DNA of 64,000 bases from Rhabditoides inermis (lineage: Eukaryota; Nematoda; Chromadorea; Rhabditida; Rhabditidae). The stretch spans positions 278,001 to 342,000 of the forward strand of contig CAWZYM010000077.1 of the NCBI GenBank assembly GCA_963966185.1. The letters are read 5' to 3'. Both the position numbers and the translations under genes were made by a program. Shown here one piece after another: positions 53,501-64,000 of this stretch (position 1 is its first letter; every line of letters begins with the position of its first letter). The notes under the pieces are model-generated. The model was not told where the DNA came from, made no database searches, and saw only the letters and a program-made list of their open reading frames with translations.

Positions 53501-54854
53501 ATAATTTGCATGTCAGGGAGATAGAATAGAGTGCTGCAAACAAACTGGAAAGCGGGTTGGTGAAACTGACTTCTTTATTTTATTCACGCAGCACTGTTCT
53601 GAATATGCTTGTATTTTGCATTTCAAAAGAATTTTCCAATCCAGTACAACAAAGTAAGCATGATTTGGATGTCAGGGAGAGAAAATAGAGTGCTGCAAAC
53701 AAACTGGAAAGGGGGTTGGTGAAACTGACTTCTTTATTTTATTCACGCAGCACTGTTCTGAATATGCTTGTATTTTGCATTTCAACTGATTTTTCCAATC
53801 CAGTACAACAAAGTAAGCATGATTTGGATGTCAGGGAGAGAAAATAGAGTGCTGCAAACAAACTGGAAAGGGGGTTGGTGAAACTGACTTCTTTATTTTA
53901 TTCACGCAGCACTGTTCTGAATATGCTTGTATTTTGCATTTCAACTGATTTTTCCAATCCAGTACAACAAAGTAAGCATGATTTGGATGTCAGGGAGAGA
54001 AAATAGAATGCTGCAAACAAACTGGAAAGGGGGTTGGTGAAACTGACTTCTTTATTTTATTCACGCAGCACTGTTCTGAATATGCTTGTATTTTGCATTT
54101 CAACTGATTTTTCCAATCCAGTACAACAAAGTAAGCATGATTTGGATGTCAGGCAGATAGAATAGAGCGCTGCAAACAAACTGGAAAGCGGGTTGGTGAA
54201 ACTGACTTCTTTATTTTATTCGCGCAGCACTGTTCTGAATATGCTTGTATTTTGCATTTCAAATGGTGTTTCCAATCCAGTACGACAAAGTAAGCATAGT
54301 TTGCATGTCAGGGAGATAGAATAGAGCGCTGCAAACAAACTGGAAAGCGGGTTGGTGAAACTGACTTCTTTATTTTATTCGCGCAGCACTGTTCTGAATA
54401 TGCTTGTATTTTGCAATTCAAATGAATTTTCCAATCCAGTAGAACAAGTACAGCATAATTTGCATGTCAGGGAGATAGAATAGAGCGCTGCAAACAAACT
54501 GGAAAGCGGGTTGGTGAAACTGACTTCTTTATTTTATTCGCGCAGCACTGTTCTGAATATGCTTGTATTTTGCAATTCAAATTAATTTTCCAATCCAGTA
54601 CAACAAATAAAGCATAATTTGCATGTCAGGGAGATAGAATAGAGTGCTGCAAACAAACTGGAAAGCGGGTTGGTGAAACTGACTTCTTTATTTTATTCGC
54701 GCAGCACTGTTCTGAATATGCTTGTATTTTGCAATTCAAATGAATTTTCCAATCCAGTACAACAAATAAAGCATAATTTGCATGTCAGGGAGATAGAATA
54801 GAGCGCTGCAAACAAACTGGAAAGCGGGTTGGTGAAACTGACTTCTTTATTTTA

Positions 54855-54910
54855 TCCCCCATTGAGACTAATATTTACTATGGTGTGTGTCTGTCTGTCA
54901 TTCTTTCCGG
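54855..54910 (+). other. 5' terminus of Helitron-like element 2
   Basis: It begins TCCCCC and then has TTTACTATGG and GTCTGTCTGTCATTC, aligning with the 5' end of element 1. Start fixed by the satellite flank: A at 54854, element T at 54855. Confidence 0.75.
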
Positions 54911-56398
54911 AGAGATATCTCTTTTCAAAGTCTACTGTAACTACTCATTTTTTCTAGAAAGTTTCTTTGATACCTGAGAACGCAAAATTTCAAATATCTC
55001 GTCAATAGCGATCTTCTGATCATAGTTATCACCTAATCTCTTAACTATGGAGCAAATTTTCAAAATGATTCAAATCGAACGAAACTTGGAGGGTAGGTGA
55101 ATCGACCTAGAAAAAATCGATAGCCGCGATACTAGCTGACTGTGACCTCATCTTCATGCCCAAATAGGTGAATGTACCCAAAATGCACCCAAAATTCATG
55201 ATCTTCGATTTTTATAAAAATTGAATAGATGATAGATTACGTGAGATAGAGTATAGAAAGATGTTTCATTTTTCGAAAAGTCGCGAAATAAAGCAAATAT
55301 TATCGACTTTTCGTACAGGCAATATAGAGTGTCCAATTTGTAAACTTAAGCTTTTATGGGCATATAAGCCCTACTGTCAAAATTTCAGAACGATCGGACT
55401 TTGTCTTCATATGATATTAGATTATTTGTGAGCGCGCGTTACTTGCTGGGGTACTTGCTGGGGCCCTCCGGGTTGCTCGCTACCAGCCGCGAGGTCAACA
55501 GATCAATACCAATTAGTTGGCATTCGAAATTACTGACCCACATCCACATAGTGGTGTGTTTGTTCAATAGAAACACGTTTACATATTATCAATATTAGAT
55601 GGTTTCGGTTGAAAAAGACAAAATTTCTAGCTTCAACGCATTACTTCAACGAAACGAAGAGTTGAAGATTGGAAAAGACAAGGAAAGTTTGGCAAGACGA
55701 GTTCAGTCGTTATATAATGGTTTGTAAAGATCAAACTAACTTCAAACTTTATCAAACCACTTCAAACATGCGCACAACACTTAGGGCGCGCCCACCGGCG
55801 TATTTTCTCTTAGCCGTGGCAACGAGGTCATTGTATGTGTATTATAGAAATATGGATTGAAAACAGAGACTGATCGGGTACATAGTGTTGTAGCAAAAAC
55901 TTTCATTGTCATACTCTTTCATACTACTTCTACAGCAAGCGTAGATTATGTGAGGCGCGTGCCAGCCGGCGTGCTTTCTGTCAGCCGTCGCATGAAAATG
56001 TCACTACATTGTAGACATATATTTCTTCTTTCGTTTTTTTGTTAATAGAACATTGTTTTATCGAGACTGTTATGCTCTCATTATTACTGAAAAACGCGTT
56101 GTCTTTTGAGCAGTTCAGTAAAGAATGAAAGTGAGGTGAGGTGATCATTTTCGAGTATCAATAGAATACTCAAAAAAGAATCAAGTGCAAGACTCATTCC
56201 ATATTGCAAAGACTGTGCTTAAAGAAAGAATGATTTTTGTAATTGTTGTTAAGTCATAGAAAATAAGTAAAAATACAATGCTACCCCGTTTCGTTCTCGA
56301 ACGCGAATAATATTTGATGTAATTCTTGCTCACTCTAGCGACAAGAATTTTGAATGTGAGAACATTGTAAAATTTGAGAGTGAAAGTGGACAGAAAAA
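54911..56398 (+). other. Unique left interior of element 2, no gene
   Basis: AT-rich with three GC-rich patches: about 55430-55495 (with ACTTGCTGGGG twice), about 55783-55820 and about 55951-55990. The last two share the order GGCGCG..CC..CCGGCGT..TTTCT..AGCCGT and are 168 bp apart. A motif like AATCGAACGAAACTTGG near 55073 recalls the repeated motif of element 1. Short open frames (up to 73 codons) show no recognisable domain. Confidence 0.5.
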
Positions 56399-57929
56399 AC
56401 ATAGAACGTCTCTAGAAAAGTGTTGTGCCCGATGCGGAGACGTGAGAGTAGAGAGAAGAGATCATAGAACTGCTTCTAGAAAAGTGTTGGGATCGATGCG
56501 GAGACGTGAGAGTAGAGAGAAGAGAGCATAGAACTGATTCTAGAAAAGTGTTGGGATCGATGCGGAGACGTGAGAGTAGAGAGAAGAGAGCATAGAACTG
56601 CTTCTAGAAAAGTGTTGGGATCGATGTGGAGACGTGAGAGTAGAGAGAAGAGAGCATAGAACTGATTCTAGAAAAGTGTTGGGATCGATGCGGAGACGTG
56701 AGAGTAGAGAGAAGAGGCATAGAACTGTTTCTAAAAAAAAGATGTGATCGATGCGGAGACGTGAGAGTAGAGAGAAGAGAGCATAGAACTGCTTCTAGAA
56801 AAGTGTTGGGATCGATGCGGAGACGTGAGAGTAGAGAGAAGAGAGCATAGAACTGTTTCTAGAAAAATGATGTGATCGATGCGGAGACGTGAGAGTAGAG
56901 AGAATAGAGCATAGAACTGTTTCTAGACAAAATGATGTGATCGATGCGGAGACGTGAGAGTAGAGATAAGAGAGCATAGAACTGCTTCTAGAAAAGTGTT
57001 GGGATCGACGCGGAGACGTGAGAGTAGAGAGAAGAGATCATAGAACTGCTTCTAGAAAAGTGTTGGGATCGATGCGGAGACGTGAGAAGAGAGCATAGAA
57101 CTGTTTCTAGAAAAGTGTTGGGATCGATGTGGAGACGTGAGAGTAGAGAGAAGAGAGCATAGAACTGATTCTAGAAAAGTGTTGGGATCGATGCGGAGAC
57201 GTGAGAGTAGAGAGAAGAGAGCATAGAACTGTTTCTAGAAAAAAGATGTGATCGATGCGGAGACGTGAGAGTAGAGAGAAGAGAGCATAGAACTGCTTCT
57301 AGAAAAGTGTTGGGATCGATGCGGAGACGTGAGAGTAGAGAGAAGAGAGCATAGAACTGTTTCTAGAAAAATGATGTGATCGATGCGGAGACGTGAGAGT
57401 AGAGAGAATAGAGCATAGAACTGTTTCTAGACAAAATAATGTGATCGATGCGGAGACGTGAGAGTAGAGAGAAGAGAGCATAGAACTGCTTCTAGAAAAG
57501 TGTTGGGATCGATGCGGAGACGTGAGAGTAGAGAGAAGAGAGCATAGAACTGTTCTAGAAAAAATTATGTGATCGATGGGGAGACGTGAGAGTAGAGAGA
57601 AGAGAGCATAGAACTGCTTCTAGAAAAGTGTTGGGATCGATGCGGAGACGTGAGAGTAGAGAGACTAGGGCATAGAACTGTTTCTGAAAAAAATGATGTG
57701 ATCGATGCGGAGACGTGAGAGTAGAGAGAATAGAGCATAGAACTGTTTCTAGAAAAATGATGTGATCGATGCGGAGACGTGAGAGTAGACAGAAGAGACG
57801 TTCGAACTGTTTCTAGAAAATTGTCGTGACAGCAGCGAAGACGTGAAATTAGACAGAAGAGACCACGGAACTGTCTCTAGAAAGTTGTTGTCACCGCAGC
57901 GAAGACGTGAAAGTAGACAGAAGAGACCA
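56399..57929 (+). repeat. 64-bp minisatellite, about 24 copies
   Basis: The unit contains ATAGAACTG, TTCTAGAAAA, a GATCGATGCGGAGACGTGAG core and AGTAGAGAGAAGAGAGC; for instance GATCGATGCG at 56491 and 56555 are 64 bp apart. Two unit types alternate (AGTGTTGGGATCG and ATGATGTGATCG). A block at 56795-56977 recurs at 57299-57481, giving an internal higher-order period of about 504 bp (8 units with a small deletion). The last units before 57929 are the most diverged. One more diverged unit follows the foldback element at about 59319-59370. Confidence 0.9.
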
Positions 57930-57931
57930 TA

Positions 57932-59316
57932 TCACACCATCTCTGTAAGAATCGAACACTTTTCGGGCATGTGGTTACTAGGAGCTATGTCAGCGCACAT
58001 GGGGGTTATCGAAGGTCCTCTACAAGATACAAATAGTCGTTTTTGTCAAATATGCAAATTTGGCCTATTAAGGGACCACTACCTCAAATCGGTCAATTTT
58101 TGTCAAAACACTTTACATAATGACTCGTTCGATTCCTTGTCAGATTATAAGAACTTTTTCATATAAAATAATTTTCGAAAAAATCTGATTTGAAAAAGTT
58201 ATGTCCAAAAAAAAGAAAAATTTGCATATTTTCAATTTTTATGAGTATGTTCCGGTCCGAAAAAACAAAAATGAATTGAACCATTAGAAAGAGCGTTTTA
58301 TGTTTAGTTTGCATGATTTTTAACACAAAAATCGATTGGACCGTCTTTCGCCATCCAGACGATTGAAAGTGGTCCAGACAGCAGAAATGGGGCTGTGTGA
58401 ACGTTTTCATGACATATCAATCCGAAGAAACAAAAACTAATTACACCATCAGAATATACGTAGTTTGTTTAGTAAATGAGCACGTTTTCACGAAAATCGA
58501 TTGCACCGTCATTCACAATCCGGACAGTTGAAAATGATCTGAAAACAATGCACACAGTTCTGTTCAGTTTACCTGTTGTATCAATCTGAAGTAACTAGAA
58601 CAGATTGTAGTATCAGAATCTACGCATTTTGTCTTTTATACGAAACGCGTAGATTCTCGTGTTTTCTTGAAAATTGAATTCAACTGTAACTTATTAACCA
58701 CGTCGATCAATCCTTTTTGACCACTTTCAACTGTCCGGATTGTGAATGACGGTACAATCGATTTTCGTGAAAACGTGCTCATTTACTAAACAAAATACGT
58801 AGATTCTGATGGTGTAATTAGTTTTTGTTTCTTCGGATTGATATGTCATGAAAACGTTCACACAGCCCCATTTCTGCTGTCTGGACCACTTTCAATCGTC
58901 TGGATGGCGAAAGACGGTCCAATCGATTTTTGTGTTAAAAATCATGCAAACTAAACATGAAACGCTCTTTCTAATGGTTCAATTCATTTTTGTTTTTTCG
59001 GACCGGAACATACTCATAAAAATTGAAAATATGCAAATTTTTCTTTTTTTTGGACATAACTTTTTCAAATCAGATTTTTTCGAAAATTATTTTATATGAA
59101 AAAGTTCTTATAATCTGACAAGGAATCGAACGAGTCATTATGTAAAGTGTTTTGACAAAAATTGACCGATTTGAGGTAGTGGTCCCTTAATAGGCCAAAT
59201 TTGCATATTTGACAAAAACGACTATTTGTATCTTGTAGAGGACCTTCGATAACCCCCATGTGCGCTGACATAGCTCCTAGTAACCACCTCGTCCGATTCT
59301 TACAGAGACAGTGTGA
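57932..59316. mobile_element. Foldback element, about 600-bp inverted arms, TA target
   Basis: Left arm about 57932-58539 and right arm about 58719-59316 are inverted copies starting TCACAC; they differ by a 10-bp indel near the tips (about 57956) and scattered substitutions. TA lies on each side (57930-57931 and 59317-59318). Removing the element and one TA gives GAGACCATATTACTGTCTCT, the same length as the undisturbed minisatellite GAGACCACGGAACTGTCTCT at 57862 onward. The TA duplication is that of Tc1/mariner-type MITEs. Mirrored open frames at 58159-58410 and 58848-59099 only reflect the symmetry; no transposase is present. Confidence 0.8.
58615..58657. repeat. Small hairpin in the foldback spacer
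   Basis: AGAATCTACGC (58615-58625) and GCGTAGATTCT (58647-58657) are exact reverse complements with a 21-nt loop, sitting near the middle of the spacer between the long arms. The spacer also resembles part of the arms (ATCAGAATATACGTAG in the left arm), so it may be an older inner copy. Confidence 0.8.
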
Positions 59317-59370
59317 TATTACTGTCTCTAGAAAAATTCTGTGACCGCAGAGATGTGAGAGTAGACGAGG

Positions 59371-59372
59371 GA

Positions 59373-59456
<84 letters not shown>

Positions 59457-59560
59457 AGGGAGGCGAGAGGGAGAAGGGAGGCGAGAAAGAGAAAGGGGGA
59501 GAGAGAAAAGAAAGAGAGAACGAGAGAGGGAAAGAGAGTGTATATAGGTAAAAAAAAATA
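59371..59560. repeat. (GA)n purine tract in element 2
   Basis: A nearly pure GA dinucleotide run at 59378-59450 followed by GGGAGGCGAGA and GAAA variants. It takes the same relative position (upstream of the 3' end) as the GA tract in element 1. Confidence 0.92.
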
Positions 59561-59730
59561 ATGAAAGTGAGAAATAAGAAAGATAGAGACAGAAGAAAGT
59601 AGGAGACAGACAGTTAGAAAGACAGAAAGTGAAAGAGATACATAGACCTTTCGCATGGATGTCTCTCCGTAAGAATCAATAGAGAGCAATCAGCAAGATG
59701 AACTATATTTTATTTTCTATTCTTGGATAC
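59561..59730 (+). other. 3' subterminal region of element 2, no gene
   Basis: A-rich, with GACAGA-type repeats, then TTTTATTTTCTATTCTTGG before the terminal hairpin. No open frame of note. Confidence 0.5.
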
Positions 59731-59768
59731 CTAGTGCGAAGGCGCGCGGCAGCGCGCCGAAGCGCTAG
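59731..59768 (+). other. 3' terminal double hairpin ending CTAG, element 2
   Basis: A 38-nt terminus with inner stem GGCGCGC (59741-59747) and GCGCGCC (59752-59758), loop GGCA, and outer stem CTAGTGC with GCGCTAG (one G:T pair). The hairpin ends 10 nt before the final CTAG. 35 of 38 positions equal those of element 1. Confidence 0.88.
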
Positions 59769-62700
59769 TTCGCGCAGCACTGTTCTGAATATACTTGTAT
59801 TTTGCAATTCAAATGAATTTTCCAATCCAGTACAACAAATAAAGCATAATTTGCATGTCAGGGAGATAGAATAGAGTGCTGCAAACAAACTGGAAAGCGG
59901 GTTGGTGAAACTGACTTCTTTATTTTATTCGCGCAGCACTGTTCTGAATATACTTGTATTTTGCAATTCAAATGAATTTTCCAATTCAGTACAACAAATA
60001 AAGCATAATTTGCATGTCAGGGAGATAGAATAGAGTGCTGCAAACAAACTGGAAAGCGGGTTGGTGAAACTGACTTCTTTATTTTATTCGCGCAGCACTG
60101 TTCTGAATATACTTGTATTTTGCATTTCAAATGAATTTTCCAATCCAGTACAACAAATAAAACATAATTTGCATGTCATGGAGATAGAATAGAGTGCTGC
60201 AAACAAACTGGAAAGCGGGTTGGTGAAACTGATATCTTTATTTTATTCACGCAGCACTGTTCTGAATATGCTTGTATTTTGCATTTCAAATGAATTTTCC
60301 AATCCAGTACAATAAAGTAAGCATAATTTGCATGTCAGGGAGATAGAATAGAGTGCTGCAAACAAACTGGAAAGCGGGTTGGTGAAACTGACTTCTTTAT
60401 TTTATTCGCGCAGCACTGTTCTGAATATGCTTGTATTTTGCATTTCAAATGAATTTTCCAATCCAGTACAATAAAGTAAGCATAATTTGCATGTCAGGGA
60501 GATAGAATAGAGTGCTGCAAACAAACTGGAAAGCGGGTTGGTTAAACTGACTTCTTTATTTTATTCGCGCAGCACTGTTCTGAATATGCTTGTATTTTGC
60601 ATTTCAAATGAATTTTCCAATCCAGTACAATAAAGTAAGCATAATTTGCATGTCAGGGAGATAGAATAGAGTGCTGCAAACAAACTGGAAAGCGGGTTGG
60701 TGAAACTGACTTCTTTATTTTATTCACGCAGCACTGTTCTGAATATGCTTGTATTTTGCATTTCAACTGATTTTTCCAATCCAGTACAACAAAGTAAGCA
60801 TGATTTGGATGTCAGGGAGAGAAAATAGAGTGCTGCAAACAAACTGGAAAGCGGGTTGGTGAAACTGACTTCTTTATTTTATTCACGCAGCACTGTTCTG
60901 AATATGCTTGTATTTTGCATTTCAAAAGAATTTTCCAATCCAGTACAACAAAGTAAGCATGATTTGGATGTCAGGGAGAGAGAATAGAGTGCTGCAAACA
61001 AACTGGAAAGCGGGTTGGTGAAACTGACTTCTTTATTTTATTCACGCAGCACTGTTCTGAATATGCTTGTATTTTGCATTTCAACTGATTTTTCCAATCC
61101 AGTACAACAAAGTAAGCATGATTTGGATGTCAGGGAGAGAAAATAGAGTGCTGCAAACAAACTGGAAAGCGGGTTGGTGAAACTGACTTCTTTATTTTAT
61201 TCACGCAGCACTGTTCTGAATATGCTTGTATTTTGCATTTCAAAAGAATTTTCCAATCCAGTACAACAAAGTAAGCATGATTTGGATGTCAGGGAGAGAG
61301 AATAGAGTGCTGCAAACAAACTGGAAAGCGGGTTGGTGAAACTGACTTCTTTATTTTATTCGCGCAGCACTGTTCTGAATATACTTGTATTTTGCATTTC
61401 AAATGAATTTTCCAATCCAGTACAACAAATAAAGCATAATTTGCATGTCATGGAGATAGAATAGAGTGCTGCAAACAAACTGGAAAGCGGGTTGGTGAAA
61501 CTGATATCTTTATTTTATTCACGCAGCACTGTTCTGAATATGCTTGTATTTTGCATTTCAAATGAATTTTCCAATCCAGTACAATAAAGTAAGCATAATT
61601 TGCATGTCAGGGAGATAGAATAGAGTGCTGAAAACAAACTGGAAAGCGGGTTGGTGAAACTGACTTCTTTATTTTCTTCGCGCAGCACTGTTCTGAATAT
61701 GCTTGTATTTTGCATTTCAAATGAATTTTCCAATCCAGTACAATAAAGTAAGCATAATTTGCATGTCAGGGAGATAGAATAGAGTGCTGCAAACAAACTG
61801 GAAAGCGGGTTGGTGAAACTGACTTCTTTATTTTATTCACGCAGCACTGTTCTGAATATGCTTGTATTTTGCATTTCAACTGATTTTTCCAATCCAGTAC
61901 AACAAAGTAAGCATGATTTGGATGTCAGGGAGAGAAAATAGAGTGCTGCAAACAAACTGGAAAGCGGGTTGGTGAAACTGACTTCTTTATTTTATTCACG
62001 CAGCACTGTTCTGAATATGCTTGTATTTTGCATTTCAACTGATTTTTCCAATCCAGTACAACAAAGTAAGCATGATTTGGATGTCAGGGAGAGAAAATAG
62101 AGTGCTGCAAACAAACTGGAAAGCGGGTTGGTGAAACTGACTTCTTTATTTTATTCACGCAGCACTGTTCTGAATATGCTTGTATTTTGCATTTCAAAAG
62201 AATTTTCCAATCCAGTACAACAAAGTAAGCATGATTTGGATGTCAGGGAGAGAGAATAGAGTGCTGCAAACAAACTGGAAAGCGGGTTGGTGAAACTGAC
62301 TTCTTTATTTTATTCACGCAGCACTGTTCTGAATATGCTTGTATTTTGCATTTCAACTGATTTTTCCAATCCAGTACAACAAAGTAAGCATGATTTGGAT
62401 GTCAGGGAGAGAAAATAGAGTGCTGCAAACAAACTGGAAAGCGGGTTGGTGAAACTGACTTCTTTATTTTATTCACGCAGCACTGTTCTGAATATGCTTG
62501 TATTTTGCATTTCAAAAGAATTTTCCAATCCAGTACAACAAAGTAAGCATGATTTGGATGTCAGGGAGAGAGAATAGAGTGCTGCAAACAAACTGGAAAG
62601 CGGGTTGGTGAAACTGACTTCTTTATTTTATTCACGCAGCACTGTTCTGAATATGCTTGTATTTTGCATTTCAACTGATTTTTCCAATCCAGTACAACAA

Positions 62701-64000
62701 AGTAAGCATGATTTGGATGTCAGGGAGAGAAAATAGAGTGCTGCAAACAAACTGGAAAGCGGGTTGGTGAAACTGACTTCTTTATTTTATTCACGCAAGC
62801 ACTGTTCTGAATATGCTTGTATTTTGCATTTCAACTGATTTTTCCAATCCAGTACAACAAAGTAAGCATGATTTGGATGTCAGGGAGATAGATTAGAGCG
62901 CTGCAAACAAACTGGAAAGCGGGTTGGTGAAACTGACTTCTTTATTTTATTCACGCAGCACTGTTCTGAATATACTTGTATTTTGCATTTCAAAAGAATT
63001 TTCCAATCCAGTACAACAAAGTAAGCATAATTTGCATGTCAGGGAGAGAGAATAGAGTTCTGCAAACAAACTGGAAAGCGGGTTGGTGAAACTGACTTCT
63101 TTATTTTATTCGCGCAGCACTGTTCTGAATATGCTTGTATTTTGCAATTCAAATGAATTTTCCAATCCAGTACAATAAAGTAAGCATAATTTGCATGTCA
63201 GGGAGAGAGAATAGAGTGCTGCAAACAAACTGGAAAGCGGGTTGGTGAAACTGACTTCTTTATTTTATTCACGCAGCACTGTTCTGAATATACTTGTATT
63301 TTGCATTTCAAAAGAATTTTCCAATCCAGTACAACAAAGTAAGCATAATTTGCATGTCAGGGAGAGAGAATAGAGTGCTGCAAACAAACTCGAAAGCGGG
63401 TTGGTGAAACTGACTTCGTTTTTTTCTTCGCGCAGCACTGTTCTGAATCAGGGAGATAGATTAGAGTGCAGAAAACAAACTGGAAAGCGGGTTGGTGAAA
63501 CTGACTTATTTATTTTATTCACGCAGCACTGTTCTGAATATGCTTGTATTTTGCATTTCTACTGATTTTTCCAATCCAGTACGACAAAGTAAGCATGATT
63601 TGCATGTCAGGGATATAGAATAGAGTGCTGCAAACAAACTGGAAAGCGGGTTCATGAAACTGACTTCTTTATTTTATTCGCGCAGCACTGTTCTGAATAT
63701 GCTTGTATTTTGCATTTCAAATGAATTTTCCAATCCAGTACAACAAAGTAAGCATGATTTGGATGTCAGGGAGAGAAAATAGAGTGCTGCAAACAAACTG
63801 GAAAGCGGGTTGGTGAAACTGACTTCTTTATTTTATTCACGCAGCACTGTTCTGAATATGCTTGTATTTTGCATTTTAAAAGAATTTTCCAATCCAGTAC
63901 AACAAAGTAAGCATGATTTGGATGTCAGGGAGAGAGAATAGAGTGCTGCAAACAAACTGGAAAGCGGGTTGGTGAAACTGACTTCTTTATTTTATTCACG
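59769..64000. repeat. 159-bp satellite array, segment 3 (about 27 monomers)
   Basis: Same monomer and orientation; it resumes in mid-monomer at TTCGCGCAGC and runs off the right edge. Many copies carry GATTTGGATGTC alternating with AACTGATTTTTCC or AAAAGAATTTTCC. A further copy of the truncated monomer (junction at 63448) and of the GTTCATGAAACTG monomer lies near the end, showing that the 3114-bp-type block continues. Confidence 0.97.

Larger units (their letters stand above)
28051..54854. repeat. 159-bp satellite array, segment 2 (about 169 monomers)
   Basis: Same monomer and orientation as segment 1. To about 41.2 kb it mixes three monomer types: ATGGTGTTTCC, ACAAGTAAAGC and ACAAATAAAGC/ACAATAAAGTAAGC. 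From about 41.3 kb variants with GATTTGGATGTC and GGAGAGAAAATAG become common. Small private changes include an extra CTG at about 51203, an extra TTAC at about 51576, and GGAAAGGGGG replacing GGAAAGCGGG in several copies at 53.39-54.03 kb. The segment ends in mid-monomer at the second Helitron-like element. Confidence 0.97.
54855..59768 (+). mobile_element. Helitron-like non-autonomous element 2
   Basis: A 4914-bp insertion in one satellite monomer. The left flank ends CTTTATTTTA, the element starts TCCCCCATTGAGACTAAT, its end is GAAGCGCTAG, and the right flank resumes TTCGCGCAGC. GGGTTGGTGA landmarks at 54826 and 59899 are 5073 bp apart, and subtracting 4914 gives exactly 159: no target duplication, target A^T. 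The 3' terminus and the 5' end pattern are shared with element 1. No frame with helicase or Rep motifs exists. The interior contains GC-rich patches, a 64-bp minisatellite, a foldback element with TA target duplication and a GA tract. Confidence 0.87.

Noticed and set aside
58159..59099. Two identical 83-codon frames facing each other
   Set aside because: They are the two arms of the foldback element read on opposite strands. The composition (F, K, N-rich) is that of A/T-rich non-coding DNA.
5753..64000. Primate-type alpha satellite
   Set aside because: The monomer is 159 bp rather than 171, a true CENP-B box is absent, and the overall sequence is not alpha-like as far as can be judged by eye.

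Overview
The window is nuclear DNA from a eukaryote. The evidence is a 12-exon GT-AG gene, a neighbouring gene with tiny introns, a satellite array of more than 50 kb with higher-order structure, a CR1/L2-type LINE fragment and Helitron-like transposons. The taxon cannot be fixed from sequence alone. GC-rich exons, introns of about 55-240 bp with repeated TGATTGATT tracts and dense gene packing at the left edge would suit a protist or alga (a chromerid-like genome is one guess, low confidence). The LINE type and the satellite would also suit an invertebrate.

Layout. (1) 1-4641: two divergent genes. A minus-strand coiled-coil gene runs off the left edge; its 5' exons lie at about 302-497. A plus-strand gene at 1360-4641 has 12 exons that join in frame into a 505-aa charged protein with an SR/SP-rich region. 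(2) 4642-5752: non-coding transition with no recognised gene. (3) 5753-64000: about 319 head-to-tail copies of a 159-bp satellite monomer in three segments (5753-25371, 28051-54854, 59769-64000). These are organised in higher-order repeats of 14, 16, 21 and about 35 monomers, plus a 3114-bp block carrying a 91-bp truncated monomer.

The satellite is split by exactly two insertions, 25372-28050 (2679 bp) and 54855-59768 (4914 bp). Both start with TC and end with a 38-nt double hairpin closing in CTAG. Both sit between A and T, and neither duplicates target sequence: deleting either one restores a single monomer of exactly 159 bp. This is the Helitron insertion signature. Neither carries a Rep/helicase frame, so both are non-autonomous. 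They share both termini and an upstream GA-rich tract but have different interiors. Element 1 holds a dimer of about 520-bp units with a nested LINE (6-bp target duplication) and a 29-bp perfect hairpin. Element 2 holds a 64-bp minisatellite interrupted by a 1385-bp foldback element with arms of about 600 bp and a TA target duplication.

From 4642 on there is no convincing host gene. The many open frames inside the satellite arise because 159 is divisible by 3. The likely setting is a pericentromeric or centromeric array edge next to genes, with nested mobile DNA; that setting is inference.
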